64,000 nucleotides of DNA from Euphorbia lathyris. Its lineage: Eukaryota > Streptophyta > Magnoliopsida > Malpighiales > Euphorbiaceae. A program made the position numbers and the translations under genes. Below are positions 54,298 to 64,000 of the stretch, one piece after another. The stretch lies in NCBI RefSeq assembly GCF_963576675.1, contig NC_088913.1, positions 91,015,001-91,079,000 on the forward strand, in the 5' to 3' direction. Each line of letters starts with the position of its first letter. Within the stretch, counting starts at the first letter, position 1. The notes beneath the pieces are model-generated. The model made no database searches. It had not been told where the DNA came from and saw nothing but the letters and a program-made list of their open reading frames with translations.

Positions 54298-54929
54298 TCT
54301 GAAATTGTAGTTTTTTTTTACTATTTTTACTAACATCATGAATTATAAATACCTACTTATAAAGTTTTTAATCACTGTGAATATACCAAAATATAAGAAT
54401 TTTTGTGTATACTTTGTCCATACATTTATTTAGGTAATTATATCTACTAAAGTTGATTTTTATCATCATTTCACCTCTTGAATTTATTTTTAGATTTATG
54501 TGCACACTTCAATTTATCAATTTTAGACAATAAGTAATAATGTCATCTACGATTGACAACTTTAGTTTTTAAAGCATAGCCTAACCTCATATGATAGGCG
54601 TAAATACAAGTTGATGATTCTAAATCACAAAATTTGATGAATTTAGATGAATAATAATATATTAAACTACGTTTCTTCCTCATTTGTTCCTACTTTTCTT
54701 ACGATAAATCATTTATTAGTCTATATGTTTTTATATATTATATTCATAGACAAAAATTGTAAAAAGAAATTATTTTTTTTGTAATTATTTTTTTGCTAAA
54801 ATTATGTAATTTATTTTGATACATTGTAATTGAAATTGTTTATTTATATTATTTTTGTAAAAAAAATTATGTATGCAATTTGCCTCCACTAATTGAAAAT
54901 CCAGAATCTGTCCCTGTCAATTATATCTA
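54298..54929. other. AT-rich spacer, no gene
   Basis: Nothing supported. Near 54890-54920, ccagaatctgtccctg resembles the end of a further TIR element. Confidence 0.5.
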
Positions 54930-55830
54930 CGATATTTAGTGTATTACAAACAAAATTATAAATTTTTGTTAAAATGTTAAAAACTAGATATGTTGCATAT
55001 AAGTTAATAACAAGTTTTCTTGCCAAATTATCTAAAATATTTAGGGTAAATTAAAAAAAAAAAAACTTGTGGTTTCATGTATTTCACAAAAAAAAACCCT
55101 GTGGTTTGTTTTTACCAAAAAAAAGGAACGTGGTTTATGCCATTACCCGAAAAACGGAAATGGCTTAACACCGTTAAAAGTGCTGATGTGGCAAGGGGTA
55201 AAGTTGGAAAAACGATTTTTTTTCCTCCTCCTTCTTCTTCTTTTAGTTTCGATTCCACATTTCCGAAATCGAAAATCTGGGATTCGAAAATCTAAAAATT
55301 CCAGATTTTCGATTTCGGAAATTTGGAATTTCCGAAATCGGAAATCTGGAATTTCCAGATTTCGGAACTTAAAAAAATTAGAAGAAGAAGAAGAAGATCA
55401 AAGAAAAAAAAATAAAAAAAATCCGAAATTTCCAATTTTACCCATCTATTTTAACACCGTTAAGCCATTTTCCGTTTTTCGGGGTAACGGCGTAAACCAT
55501 GCTCCTTTTTTTTGGTAAAAACAAACCACATGGGTTTTTTGTGAAATACATGAAACCACAAGGGATTTTTTTGGAATTTACCCAAATATTTACTATGTTA
55601 TTAATATAATTATAAAAAATCAACAAAAAAATATGCGAAGCTGCTTCAATTTATCCACAAACTTATTTGGAAGGTCCGATGTGACTAAACAACACTCAAA
55701 CTCATCTTTTCAAAATTTCGATAGTTTACGGCTAAATTTGATCTTGCTTGGAAATGGAATTAAATTTCCATTATTTCATATGTCAGGTCTACATTTAGTT
55801 TGAAATGCTATGGTTAAATTTGGCTCTTAT
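54930..55830. mobile_element. long-TIR MITE (family of 32806), interrupted
   Basis: 54930-55034 and 55593-55830 together match the middle and right part of 38955-39411 (aaaatgttaaaaact, cttcaatttatccacaaact, ttcgatagtttacgg). The two halves are separated by the younger MITE at 55044-55583. Confidence 0.7.
55044..55583. mobile_element. 540-bp Mutator-like MITE with internal palindromes
   Basis: Terminal inverted repeats of over 100 bp begin GGGTAAATT and contain the phrases tgtggtttcatgtatttcac and aaaacggaaatggc. A perfect 9-bp target duplication, aaatattta, lies at 55035-55043 and 55584-55592. The centre (55263-55370) holds strong hairpins, including perfect 18-bp arms at 55263-55280 and 55301-55318. 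Non-coding; any apparent ORF is a by-product of the repeats. Confidence 0.93.
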
Positions 55831-56863
55831 TCCAAAAAATTACATTGTGTTCTATACAAATTGGACAAAAAAAATTAAAAATCTAAATATTTCGTGAATT
55901 TAAAAATACTAATTTCTAAATCTATTATAAAATAAAAAAGCATAAAATCTTTATTCTTTGTACAAAGTTGACTCCGAACCGAACCGAATCAATAAAATTA
56001 TATTTTATTTCACAGAGAAATTCAGAATACATTTGAAGAAATCTAAACAACGATTTAAAGTATAAGTTCGAGCACCTACTTAACTGGTTTTCCATGTATA
56101 AATTGAGAACCTAATTAATAATTTTAAAAGACAGGAATTTAATTTATTTTTAAAGTATAAATTATTTGAAAATAATTGATAAAGAGTTGATGTATCTATG
56201 TTGTAATATTAAAGACTCAAATCATTGAAAAATACATTGATTAGGGGCTATATATGGATTTTACCATAAAGGCGGCGGAGTATATGCGTCTGTCTTTTAT
56301 AGAATATTTGTCTTACCCAACTTTTATAGAATATTTGTATTATGATTGATATGTCATAAAAAGTTGGAAGTGAGAATGACATGAATGAAATTGATATTTG
56401 TAAATTATGATACTATATGATATTTGCTTTCCCTTTTATATTTAATTATTTTATTTTATTTTATTTTTCAATAATTATAAAAACATATTATCATTATTAA
56501 TTAATTTAAATGGACTCTTTATTTTTTATTTTGATAACACTTTTGAATTCATTTTTAATATATCTTTATCATTAAAAACAAAAGTAGACATATTTAATAT
56601 TCATTTTTATTATATCTTTACCATTAAAAAAAAGTAAACATGTTTAATTTTCTATTAGTTTAATAATAATTTCTAAAAAAAATGATAATATTTTTACAGT
56701 TTTAATGTGTTGGAGATTAAATTTTTTTTGTCCAGCCCTAACGGACTTGACTTTGAAAATTTACCATCAACCGCACAGTTAATTTCGATTTTTTTTTTAC
56801 GTTTTGAAATTTTTTTTACTGATATGTTTGAGCCCGGGTCATCCGGGGTCCTGGTTCCGCCAC
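55831..56863. other. AT-rich spacer, no gene
   Basis: cttttatagaatatttgt is duplicated near 56294 and 56330. 56831-56865 (gcccgggtcatccgggg ... ccgccactg) looks like the terminus of another TIR element; its partner is not found with confidence. Confidence 0.5.
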
Positions 56864-57266
56864 TGTGTTTGACCATTAGTTATTAGTTGTTGGCTGATTA
56901 TATTAGCTATTAATTTAGCTGATTATATTTTTGGTTAATTTGACTAGCGGATTTTGTGAACTTGTTTGGTAAAACTTAGCTGGTTATTAATAACTGTTTG
57001 TGTAAAATGACAAATAAGGACATGGTAAAACATTTAGTTGGAATTAAATAGTATTAATTATGGATAAAAAAGTACATAAAAAATTGAGCAATAAACTAAT
57101 TGAAAAAGCTTCTAAATAAGCTTTTTTAAAATTAGCTTTTTGGATCTAATAAGCTCTTTCAAACCTCTATTCACCAAATACCACTACTAAAAGTCTGACT
57201 AGTCAAAATCTTAAAGTGTCTCAAACCTCTAATTTTACTCCAAAAATCTCTTTACCAAACAGGGTC
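56864..57266. mobile_element. hAT-type MITE, copy 2
   Basis: Reverse-orientation relative of 46284-46657: starts TGTTTGACCATTAG and ends CTCTTTACCAAACAGGGTC, with agcttttt and tagctgat phrases inside. Non-coding. Confidence 0.65.
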
Positions 57267-57315
57267 ATAAAGTTAAAAGTGATCTCTAAAAAAAGAGTTA
57301 AAAGTTATGATGACA

Positions 57316-57737
57316 TAAGGGTCGGCTCTAGGGGCATTCGGCATAGGCAGCCGCCTAGGCCTCCGATTTAAGGGGGCCTCCGTTTGGATTTTTTTTAAAA
57401 TTTGATTATTATTAAGACTGTTGTGGTTAAATATTATGTAGGGTTGGATTTATAACAAAATGTAGTACTATATTGAATGGTAAAGACATAATGGAGTCGT
57501 TAAAAGAATGAGAGTTCGATCGTTGAATTTGTATGGTTTGGTTCTGATTTTCTTTTATTCCTGATTTTCTTTTCTCTTCATTTTTATATATGTTTTTATT
57601 TTTACTTTTACTATTATTATTATTATATAATTTTAATAAATTTTTTATAATCTTATTTTTTCCATTAAACCAAAATATTAATATATATTCAATCTAAAAT
57701 AACTAATATATATTGATTTACTTGTTACAATATATTT
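57316..57737 (+). mobile_element. fragment of a hAT-like element (GGTCGGCTCTAGG end)
   Basis: The end GGGTCGGCTCTAGGGGCATTC and the following ccgcctaggcctccg are the well-known look of a plant hAT-type terminus. A related end in the same orientation lies at 58345. No closing end is found before the tandem repeats start. Confidence 0.5.
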
Positions 57738-58344
57738 TAGAACACAATTAATTTTCACTAATTTACTTACACTATTGAGTTAATTATATAACAACCTGTA
57801 TCAATCCAAAATTTTTTTTGAGTATTTTTACAAAATCAAAATAAAAATTATAATCTAGTATAACAACAATTTATAAGAAGGTCTGAATATTCATTGACCA
57901 CCGAAAAACGCTATGAGACACAATTAATTTTCACTAATTTACTTATAATATTGAGTTAATTGCATGACAATCTGTATCGATTCTTTTTTTATGGTGAGTA
58001 TTTTTACAAAATCAAAATCAAAATTATAATCTAGTAGGACAACAATTTATAAGAATGTCTGAATATTTATGGACCACCGCAAAGCGTTATAAACCATTGC
58101 AAACAATTTTCTTATTCTTAAAAAATAATATATGTATTTTTGTGAGCTTATATGGGTTGGACTCGGTATTTGAGTTTTATGACATGATTTAATAAAAAAT
58201 GATTTTTTTTTGTAATATAACATATTGAGTTAATTATATAACAACATGTACCGATAATTTTTTTTATTCTGGATATTTTTACAAATTCAAAATAAAAATT
58301 ATAATCTAGTAGGAAATAATTCATAAGAAGACCCAAATGTTTAT
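57738..58344. repeat. three diverged ~175-bp tandem repeats
   Basis: The unit runs acacaattaattttcactaa ... attgagttaatt.....acaa.ctgta ... tttttacaaaatcaaaat ... ttataatctagta ... ttataagaa.gtctgaatatt. Units lie at about 57738-57912, 57918-58090 and (with an insertion, partial) 58210-58344. Non-coding. Confidence 0.85.
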
Positions 58345-58620
58345 GGACCGACTCTTAGTATAGGCTAGGAGTGCGACCACCTAGGGCATGAGGCAAAAGA
58401 GGCCCAAATTATTTTTTACTGTTGTAATATTCATTCATTCCTAGAAAATGAATAAATAATATAATATTTTAGGTCTAAAATATGCCCAAATTTCTATTTT
58501 AAATTTTTAAGTATAATTTGTTTTATTAAAAGCTTTTTTTATCTCTTTTTTCACCTAAAACCCATAAAAATATCAGAACTGATCTGTCTAGGGCTTCTAA
58601 AATACTGGAACCGGACTGCA
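58345..58620 (+). mobile_element. short hAT-like MITE
   Basis: It begins GGACCGACTCTTAGTATAGG and ends TACTGGAACCGGACTGC; the ends are loosely inverted (ggaccgactc / ccggactgc). It begins exactly where the third tandem repeat unit breaks off. Non-coding. Confidence 0.55.
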
Positions 58621-59021
58621 TAAATGTAAGGTATGTATATTAGTTACATACTATAGGATAAAAGGGCGAAGTAAGTGGTTGATTATTCTATGCTCATACA
58701 TATTTCTTGACTTTCCCCTTTTATACCACATTCAATCATTAATGAAATTACCACATTTAAATTGACGTATTAATCAAATTGGGAATTTATATTATTATTA
58801 TTATTATATATTTGGGTTGTATATCATTTGTGAGTAATTCAAACGGGTCAGATCAGAATTATGATTACGTGAGTAATCAGAGTTAAAGTCTAGTTACAAA
58901 TTACAGAAGCATAACTACATAACTCTAACCGTGAGAAAATAATCTAATGCATATATATAAAGAAAAAGAAAAGCTTGGTAGCCTATCCACATGCCAAGCC
59001 ACGGTCACCGCCTTTCAGTCT
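58621..59021. other. spacer, no gene
   Basis: AT-rich with an ATT-rich microsatellite near 58790-58808. No ORF supported. Confidence 0.5.
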
Positions 59022-59446
59022 CTACTATATAGGGATGCAACTAGGGCAGGGAATATCCGTACCTGTCGGGACCCTGCCCCGACGGGGTGGGGATTCCCCG
59101 TCCCGTTTTTTGGCAGGAATGGGACAGGGACCAATATGGTCCCCGTAGGCGGGTACGGGGAAGGGCCGGGAAATGGTATCCCGCCCCGTGGGGATCGCCG
59201 TACCTGTAATGCCCCGATGGGGATTCTCCATTTAATCCCCGTTTATATATAAATGAACTGAAATATATATATTAAAAATGTAAATATGAAGGTTTGAAAA
59301 CCTCTAACCAATTGAAACCCCACCAAACGCCTTAACCATCTAAACTCATTTTATTTCTTGTCAACGAATCACTAATTAAGTAACAAATATTAAATATTTT
59401 AAATATTAGAATTTTTAAACAATTAATAAAAACAGAATCTTATTCT

Positions 59447-59827
59447 TTGTTAACCATTCTATTCATTCACGATTCGTATCTCATGTTCTATGCTTCCTTA
59501 GGGTTTTATTTTATCTCACCCACTCCTCCACATCGTCGGCGCCACCAACCTCTACCTCACACACCGCCACCTGCACCTCGCACTGCCACCTCCACCTCGC
59601 ACCACACACCGCCGTTCATATCTCACGGCGCCGGAAACAGGAAGCGACTTCTCGACCGCCGCCTCCACCGCTCGATCTCCACCTCTTCTTCTGCACAAAA
59701 TCTAAGGGTTTTGTTACCTGTGGTTATTGTTAACTTAATAAAGCTGTGGATAATAATTTATGTTATCTCTGTGTGTGTGAGTCTTTTACTGTTATTTGGC
59801 ATGGTTTTAATGGGGGCAAAGCTGTGA
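59447..59827 (+). CDS. unrecognised proline-rich ORF inside the hAT-like element
   Basis: 126 codons with HRRRHQPLPHTPPPAPRTAT near the middle and a hydrophobic C-terminal part (VISVCVSLLLLFGMVLMG). No family recognised. It may be another captured host segment, such as a leader exon, or a chance frame. GC is higher than in the surroundings at 59520-59690. Confidence 0.25.
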   Translation: MLTILFIHDSYLMFYASLGFYFISPTPPHRRRHQPLPHTPPPAPRTATSTSHHTPPFISHGAGNRKRLLDRRLHRSISTSSSAQNLRVLLPVVIVNLIKLWIIIYVISVCVSLLLLFGMVLMGAKL

Positions 59828-59938
59828 ATGTGGGTATGGTATGAGCTTTCTTCATCATCTTCTTGTCTGTAGCTTTTATATATTTTAATGGTTTAATGTT
59901 GTTGTTGTCTATGGGCATTGATATGAATGTTGTGTGAT

Positions 59939-60079
59939 AGCTGCTGAGCATTTACTGCATTCTTCTCGTTCCTGTCTAATTTCTTTGAGCATAGTTGCTA
60001 CATCTTTCATTGTTGGTCTACCATCAGGACATGGATGAATACACAGCAAAGCTACTCCTAATTTTTGTAACATTCTCCT
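59939..60079 (-). pseudogene. captured C-terminal end of a receptor-like kinase
   Basis: On the minus strand one open frame reads MLQKLGVALLCIHPCPDGRP, then TMKDVATMLKEIRQEREECS. This is kinase subdomain XI (the R-P-T-M-K-D-V block) and the C-terminal tail of plant LRR receptor-like kinases, most like the subfamily XI type. About 45 codons are kept without a stop. The catalytic lobes, transmembrane and LRR parts are absent, so it has no kinase activity. It lies wholly inside the hAT-like element. Confidence 0.85.
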
Positions 60080-60320
60080 TTTGTTTTGTCAAAATTCAAA
60101 CTAATTTATCCTTCAAAACATGGATGGACATTTCTTTTATATTTAACTAAATGGGTAAATGGGGATTCCCCGTACCCAAGGTTTCCCCATGGGGCGGGGA
60201 CGGGGATAGTTTTTGTCCCCGTTTAGCTGGCGGGGACGGGGAATCCCCATTTAGGCGGGGACAGGGATGGGAAACCAAATCCTCACCTCGCCCCGTCCCG
60301 TTTACATCCCTACTACTATT

Positions 60321-60827
60321 GCTCTTAGTTCCTAGATCATTACTTCCTTCCCTGATTAATTTCGGCATAGTCAAAGTCTGGCGGTAATATAAAAAAAATG
60401 GTGGTTTTCGTTCTTCCCCTATAATAAACTCGATGATTTCTGTGCCTATGAGGTAACATGAGAATCTGTTATCATATCTATATTTCTAGTTGTAATACTT
60501 TTTTCCCTTCATTGATATCTAAGCCACAAATCTCATATTTTGTAGTTTTGATCCACGAATCTAAAGAAATATATAGTTTTTGGATGATAGAAATTAATAT
60601 ATGTCTTAAATATGTTATTATTGGGCATGATTATGTGTTTTTGGAACTGTTTTTTTTTTGTGAAAAATAACTCTAGATTAGTGAAACAAACTATGTTTAG
60701 CGATTAGGGATATTTTGATTTGAAATTAAATGAATTCAAATCTTGACAACGTTTAAGTGAAATCCAAACCCTAGTTTTTGTTCGTTGTATGAACAAAAAA
60801 ACCTCTCCAATGTCTATCGTGAGTCAA
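60321..60827. other. AT-rich spacer, no gene
   Basis: No supported gene or repeat. Confidence 0.5.
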
Positions 60828-62250
60828 TCACCGTCTTCTAGAGGAGTTTTTACCTCTCTTTTCCTGTTGGTCTTCCATTGTCTCCCTGCTTGGCGAAGGC
60901 CGTATAGGGATTTGTTCAGTCTGCAAACCTGTTTCTGAGCCCCTTTGACACCTGGTGGAAGCGTCATGTAGACATCTCTGTTTAACTTGCCATGAAGGTA
61001 TGCATTGTCGATATCTAATTGGTAATGTCCCGTTTTCTTTAGGTTGCAACTGTTAGTAATCTTCTGATGGTGGTAAATTTGGCTACAAGGGGCGAAGGTT
61101 GTTGTGAAGTCGACACCTTCCTACTGGGAGCCTGGCCTTAAAGCGGGCTATGCTACCATCTGTCTTGTGTTTGAGTTTGTAAGCCCAACGACAACCTGTG
61201 GGTTTCTTCCCTTCAGGTAGGTCCACTATGGTCCATGTATGATTAGATTCCAATGTTGTCAATTCTTGTTGCATAACCTGTGTCCAGTTCTGATCTAAGT
61301 TGGCTTGTTTGTATGCTGCAGGCTCATATGACAAATGATGTTGAGGGAAAAAGGTTGTCCCTTTGGAGGTAGTTTGTCATAGGACAAGTGTTTCCCCAGT
61401 GAATATGAGGAATTGGTGAAGTCTGGCAAGGGATTTCCACGCAATAAGGCTCTATGATAGTCTTCAAGGTACGTGGGAATTATTCTCTCTCTAGTTGGTC
61501 TTGTGACTATGGGTTCTTGTGGAATGTATAGGCTTGTGATTCCTTCTATAAGTAAATTGTCTATGTGTGGATCTTCGTGCGTGTCTATTTGATGAATTGC
61601 CTTTGTGTCTTCATCATCTTCTACTACTGTCCTGTGTAAAATGTCAAGCTCGTCTTTTGAGCAAAATGATGTTTCCACCATGTTGTGTTTATCTGAGAAT
61701 GGAAAATGGTCTTCAAAGAATTGCAAATGCCTTGAAAAGAAAACCAAGTTAGTCGTTAGATTTAATAATTTGAATCCTTTGATGTCTTTCCATAACCCAG
61801 GAAAATGCATTTTGTGGTTCTATTTGTGAATTTTGTCTTGTGTCTATCCAGGGTTAAGGCGTAAGCAAAACACCCGAATGTTTTCAGATTTTCCACACTG
61901 CTTTTTTCTCCATAAAAGAGTTCATACGGCGTGTGTCATTGTATTTGTGGATGGTAGTCTATTGATTAGGCAAACCGCATGGCTGACTTCTTTTGCTAGT
62001 AAATCTTTGACATTGAACTTTGTATCATGAGTGCCCTTGTTGTGTTCATTATGTCCAAGTGTTTCTGTTCTACGCGTCCATTCTACTGTGGGGTTTCAGG
62101 ACACGAGGTTTGATGAGCCATGCCTTCATTGGCATAAAAAAATCCCGCATAGTCAACTCAGGGTCATTGTCTGACGTATTTTCTTCACTTGTTTGTTGAA
62201 TTGTCTGGTCACATGGTTGCAAAAATTCTGTAATGTCTGTCTGGCCTCAA
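60828..62250 (-). pseudogene. degraded Ty1-copia pol fragment
   Basis: On the minus strand, integrase bits (KKIRSDND-like near 62150-62180, ETPQQNG-like near 62085, INRLPS, PYELFYGEK near 61910) are followed by MHFPGLWKDIKGF near 61780-61810 (family GYSPTSKGY-like). Then come RT bits (QANLDQNWTQVMQQELTTLE, GCRWAYKLKHKTDGSIARFK at 61140-61210) and an out-of-frame QLDI.NAYLHG and [12 protein letters not shown] near 60890-61020. Frameshifts and stops occur every 100-200 bases. No LTR, primer site or purine tract found, so it is a fragment, older than elements A and B. Confidence 0.85.
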
Positions 62251-63270
62251 TTTTTTTTTGTAACAATGCGACCCATGTATATATGCTATAGTCATAAAAA
62301 AAATGATCCGCTTTTAGCCTTAGATAAGGGGATTTTAGCCCATGATTAGATTAAAACACACATTAGAAAGATAGATAGAGTTATAGTAATAAAAGAGATT
62401 AAAGTTTAGAAGAAACTGTAACGATGATTACCGAACGAACTTCTTCGGTAACTTGAAACTTACTTTTATTGGATGAAATTTTGCAGAAACAACACTTTTA
62501 GAACAATAACAACAATTACAACAACAAAAACAACTGAATCTTAAGGAGAAGAATCAGGAAAATAACATTATAGAGGAAAGAATTAAGCCTAAGCTTGGTG
62601 TGTCTTTAAATGGCTCCCAATGTCTCCTTTTATAGTAAAATGACACATATGCTTCCAAAGACCAAGTCTCCTTATGGCTCCCAACTCCATAATCTTTCAA
62701 ATTCAACTTTAAAGATGGTGGTGAAAGACTTTGACAATTTAGGAGTTGAAATGAGTGAAGGTGGGAAAGCAATGTTAGGCTTCAACATGTGCATTAACTT
62801 GGGACAATTTTGAGCCTGTTACATTTCAAATTTGGAGATGATTATTATTAGTCATTTGTTCATCTTTCTGTTAGCTTTTCAACACATTTTGAATCGCCTC
62901 AATTTTGTATGAGGGAGATACGATGTAAATATGAAAATGTGTCAATTCTACCCTCAATATGACCAAGGTGAGTTGTAACTTACAACTCCATCTCGACGAG
63001 ATGCTTGTGCATCTTGATAAGATGCATGCAGGAAGTCAGTAAAACTCATTTTTTTACTCCATTTTACTTATGGGTTCTCACCTTAAGCCCCAACTTTGGT
63101 TATTTGTGCCGAAACCTTGCAAAAGTGCCTGAAAAACACACGAAAATGACTTAGATACATAAATGATGAAAATATAAGAAAACTATCATTAAAACTTATT
63201 AAAATGGTACAAAATAACTGGTAATTAAGTACAAAAATTGCTATAAATTACGACGATAACACATTGGTTG
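62251..63270. other. unassigned region, possibly an old LTR
   Basis: On the minus strand the text (tgtgttatcgtcgtaattta near 63267, tttcaggcacttttgcaagg near 63110-63130, catctcgtcgagatg near 62990-63005, actataaaagg near 62630) resembles LTRs of Athila/Tat-type gypsy elements, with a TATA-like box. No second copy is in the window to set ends. No gene. Confidence 0.35.
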
Positions 63271-63391
63271 ATCCATAATATCAGCACTCAAAAGAATGTT
63301 TGTCTCATTTGTTGATAATCCCTTAGTTTGGAATTCCTCCTCCTTCATTGCCTGTCGAAACTCGCCCTTGATAAGATTAAAAATTTCTTGT

Positions 63392-64000
63392 TTAAGAGAA
63401 AATTCTTTTTCTTTCCGTTTCGGTGTTCTTGACCATGATGATTAGGAGATTTTGAAGCTGCCAAATCCTTTTTTGACCTTCGTAGTGATGAATCAGAGAT
63501 TCGGTGGAATCATGATGAACGCTCTTTCGCCATTTCGAGGATCTTGAAACTTCTTGCCTTGGAAAATGTTTAATTGGTGAAGGTGAGTGATGACGTCTTC
63601 GATGTTGAGGACTGTTTGGCCTTTCCCTTGATCTTCCCCTAAAAACCTTCGGCTGGGACTCTTCAGAAAACCCTCTCTTTTTACGAAATGTCTTCATTGT
63701 GTGATGTCCTATAGGATAAGTGACGGGGCAACTCCTTTCTTCATACATCTTTGGGTTTTTTGCCTATTTCAACACCAAACACATAACTTCGATTTATGAA
63801 GCATGCTCAACAAGAAGGATATTCATTGACTCCTAAACGGAGCCCATGTTGTAAATCAATTGTTTTGTGAGATTATCCATGAAACAACATTGTTCAGGAT
63901 CCAGTGATCCTAAACAAGCTTCAATTTGTTGGTCTAAAGCTGGGGTGACAAACATAGGCAGAATCAGATGATTACTAGAGTCAACCAAGCCACAATTATG
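63392..64000 (-). pseudogene. degraded unrecognised coding region, possible gypsy gag
   Basis: From the right edge the minus strand reads one frame (LILPMFVTPALDQQIEACLG, DPEQCCFMDNLTKQLIYNMG) with three stops between about 63780 and 63850. An open part follows from 63748 (MYEERSCPVTYPIGHHTMKT) and has an arginine/serine-rich segment (RGRSRERPNSPQHRRRHH). I do not recognise the family. The setting next to LTR-like sequence suggests a retroelement gag, which is inference. The sequence runs off the window. Confidence 0.45.

Larger units (their letters stand above)
59030..60312 (+). mobile_element. non-autonomous hAT-like element with captured gene fragment
   Basis: Ends TAGGGATGCAA and TTTACATCCCTA form inverted repeats, and both subterminal zones are dense in ggggac / tccccg phrases, typical of a common plant hAT-like group. 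8-mers ctactata (59022-59029) and ctactatt (60313-60320) are a 7/8 target duplication, the hAT length. No transposase. The interior carries a proline-rich open stretch and, on the minus strand, a receptor-kinase exon end. Confidence 0.85.

Noticed and set aside
55069..55518. 149-codon plus-strand ORF in the MITE
   Set aside because: It crosses both inverted ends and the palindromic centre and is rich in runs; the MITE boundaries explain the sequence fully.
58947..59252. Glycine-rich ORF at the start of the hAT-like element
   Set aside because: It arises from the ggggac/tccccg subterminal repeats.
62418..63267. A full LTR with these ends
   Set aside because: Candidate TG/CA ends exist, but there is no second copy, purine tract or target duplication, so only an unassigned region is reported.
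1..64000. tRNA or rRNA genes
   Set aside because: No cloverleaf-like conserved boxes were noticed apart from the tRNA-Met primer sites, which are short complements and not genes.

Overview
The window is a repeat-dense stretch of plant nuclear DNA, most likely from a dicot, though I cannot name the species. The evidence is Ty1-copia and Ty3-gypsy retrotransposons primed by initiator tRNA-Met, plant L1-like LINEs with an RNase H domain, a plant RTE LINE, Mutator-like MITEs with 9-bp target duplications, hAT-like elements, and long AT-rich spacers. I see no rRNA, tRNA gene, CRISPR array or bacterial gene. Almost every coding stretch is transposon-derived; one locus (44190-45348) looks like an ordinary host gene.

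Layout, left to right. 100-11736 is a decayed copia element on the minus strand with 310-bp LTRs and the target duplication agacc. Its integrase is interrupted by a degenerate Ty3-gypsy (Tat-like) element (3168-9170) that has lost nearly all of its 5' LTR and carries a minisatellite. 11737-12782 holds repeat fragments. 12783-23074 is a large Sirevirus-like copia element on the minus strand, with an envelope-like ORF kept but the RT core and RNase H deleted; a second partial copy follows its right LTR to 23549. 23550-28631 is a decayed L1-like LINE on the plus strand. 28632-40648 is AT-rich and holds MITEs, two copies of a TIR family (one split by a MITE), and two 5'-truncated LINEs, one with a perfect 14-bp target duplication.

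40665-43924 is an almost intact RTE LINE between 16-bp target duplications; its 1,021-codon ORF has a single internal stop. It lies just downstream of the host-like gene, a proline-rich multi-pass membrane protein whose frame is broken by a perfect 16-bp tandem duplication.

48539-54292 is a young non-autonomous LTR retrotransposon (880-bp LTRs, about a dozen differences counted by eye). It encodes a 940-residue protein with a coiled-coil start, an acidic repeat region, a retropepsin-like domain and peptide repeats, but no visible zinc knuckle, RT, RNase H or integrase. This is the best candidate in the window for something not well described.

54293-64000 holds more MITEs, diverged ~175-bp tandem repeats, a hAT-like element (59030-60312) that has captured the C-terminal end of a receptor-like kinase, a degraded copia fragment (60828-62250), and an unrecognised degraded coding region at the right edge. 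The genes do not form a pathway. The window records nested insertion, internal deletion and tandem duplication, with autonomous and non-autonomous elements side by side. Boundaries come from reading repeats and motifs by eye; no alignment or database search was run.
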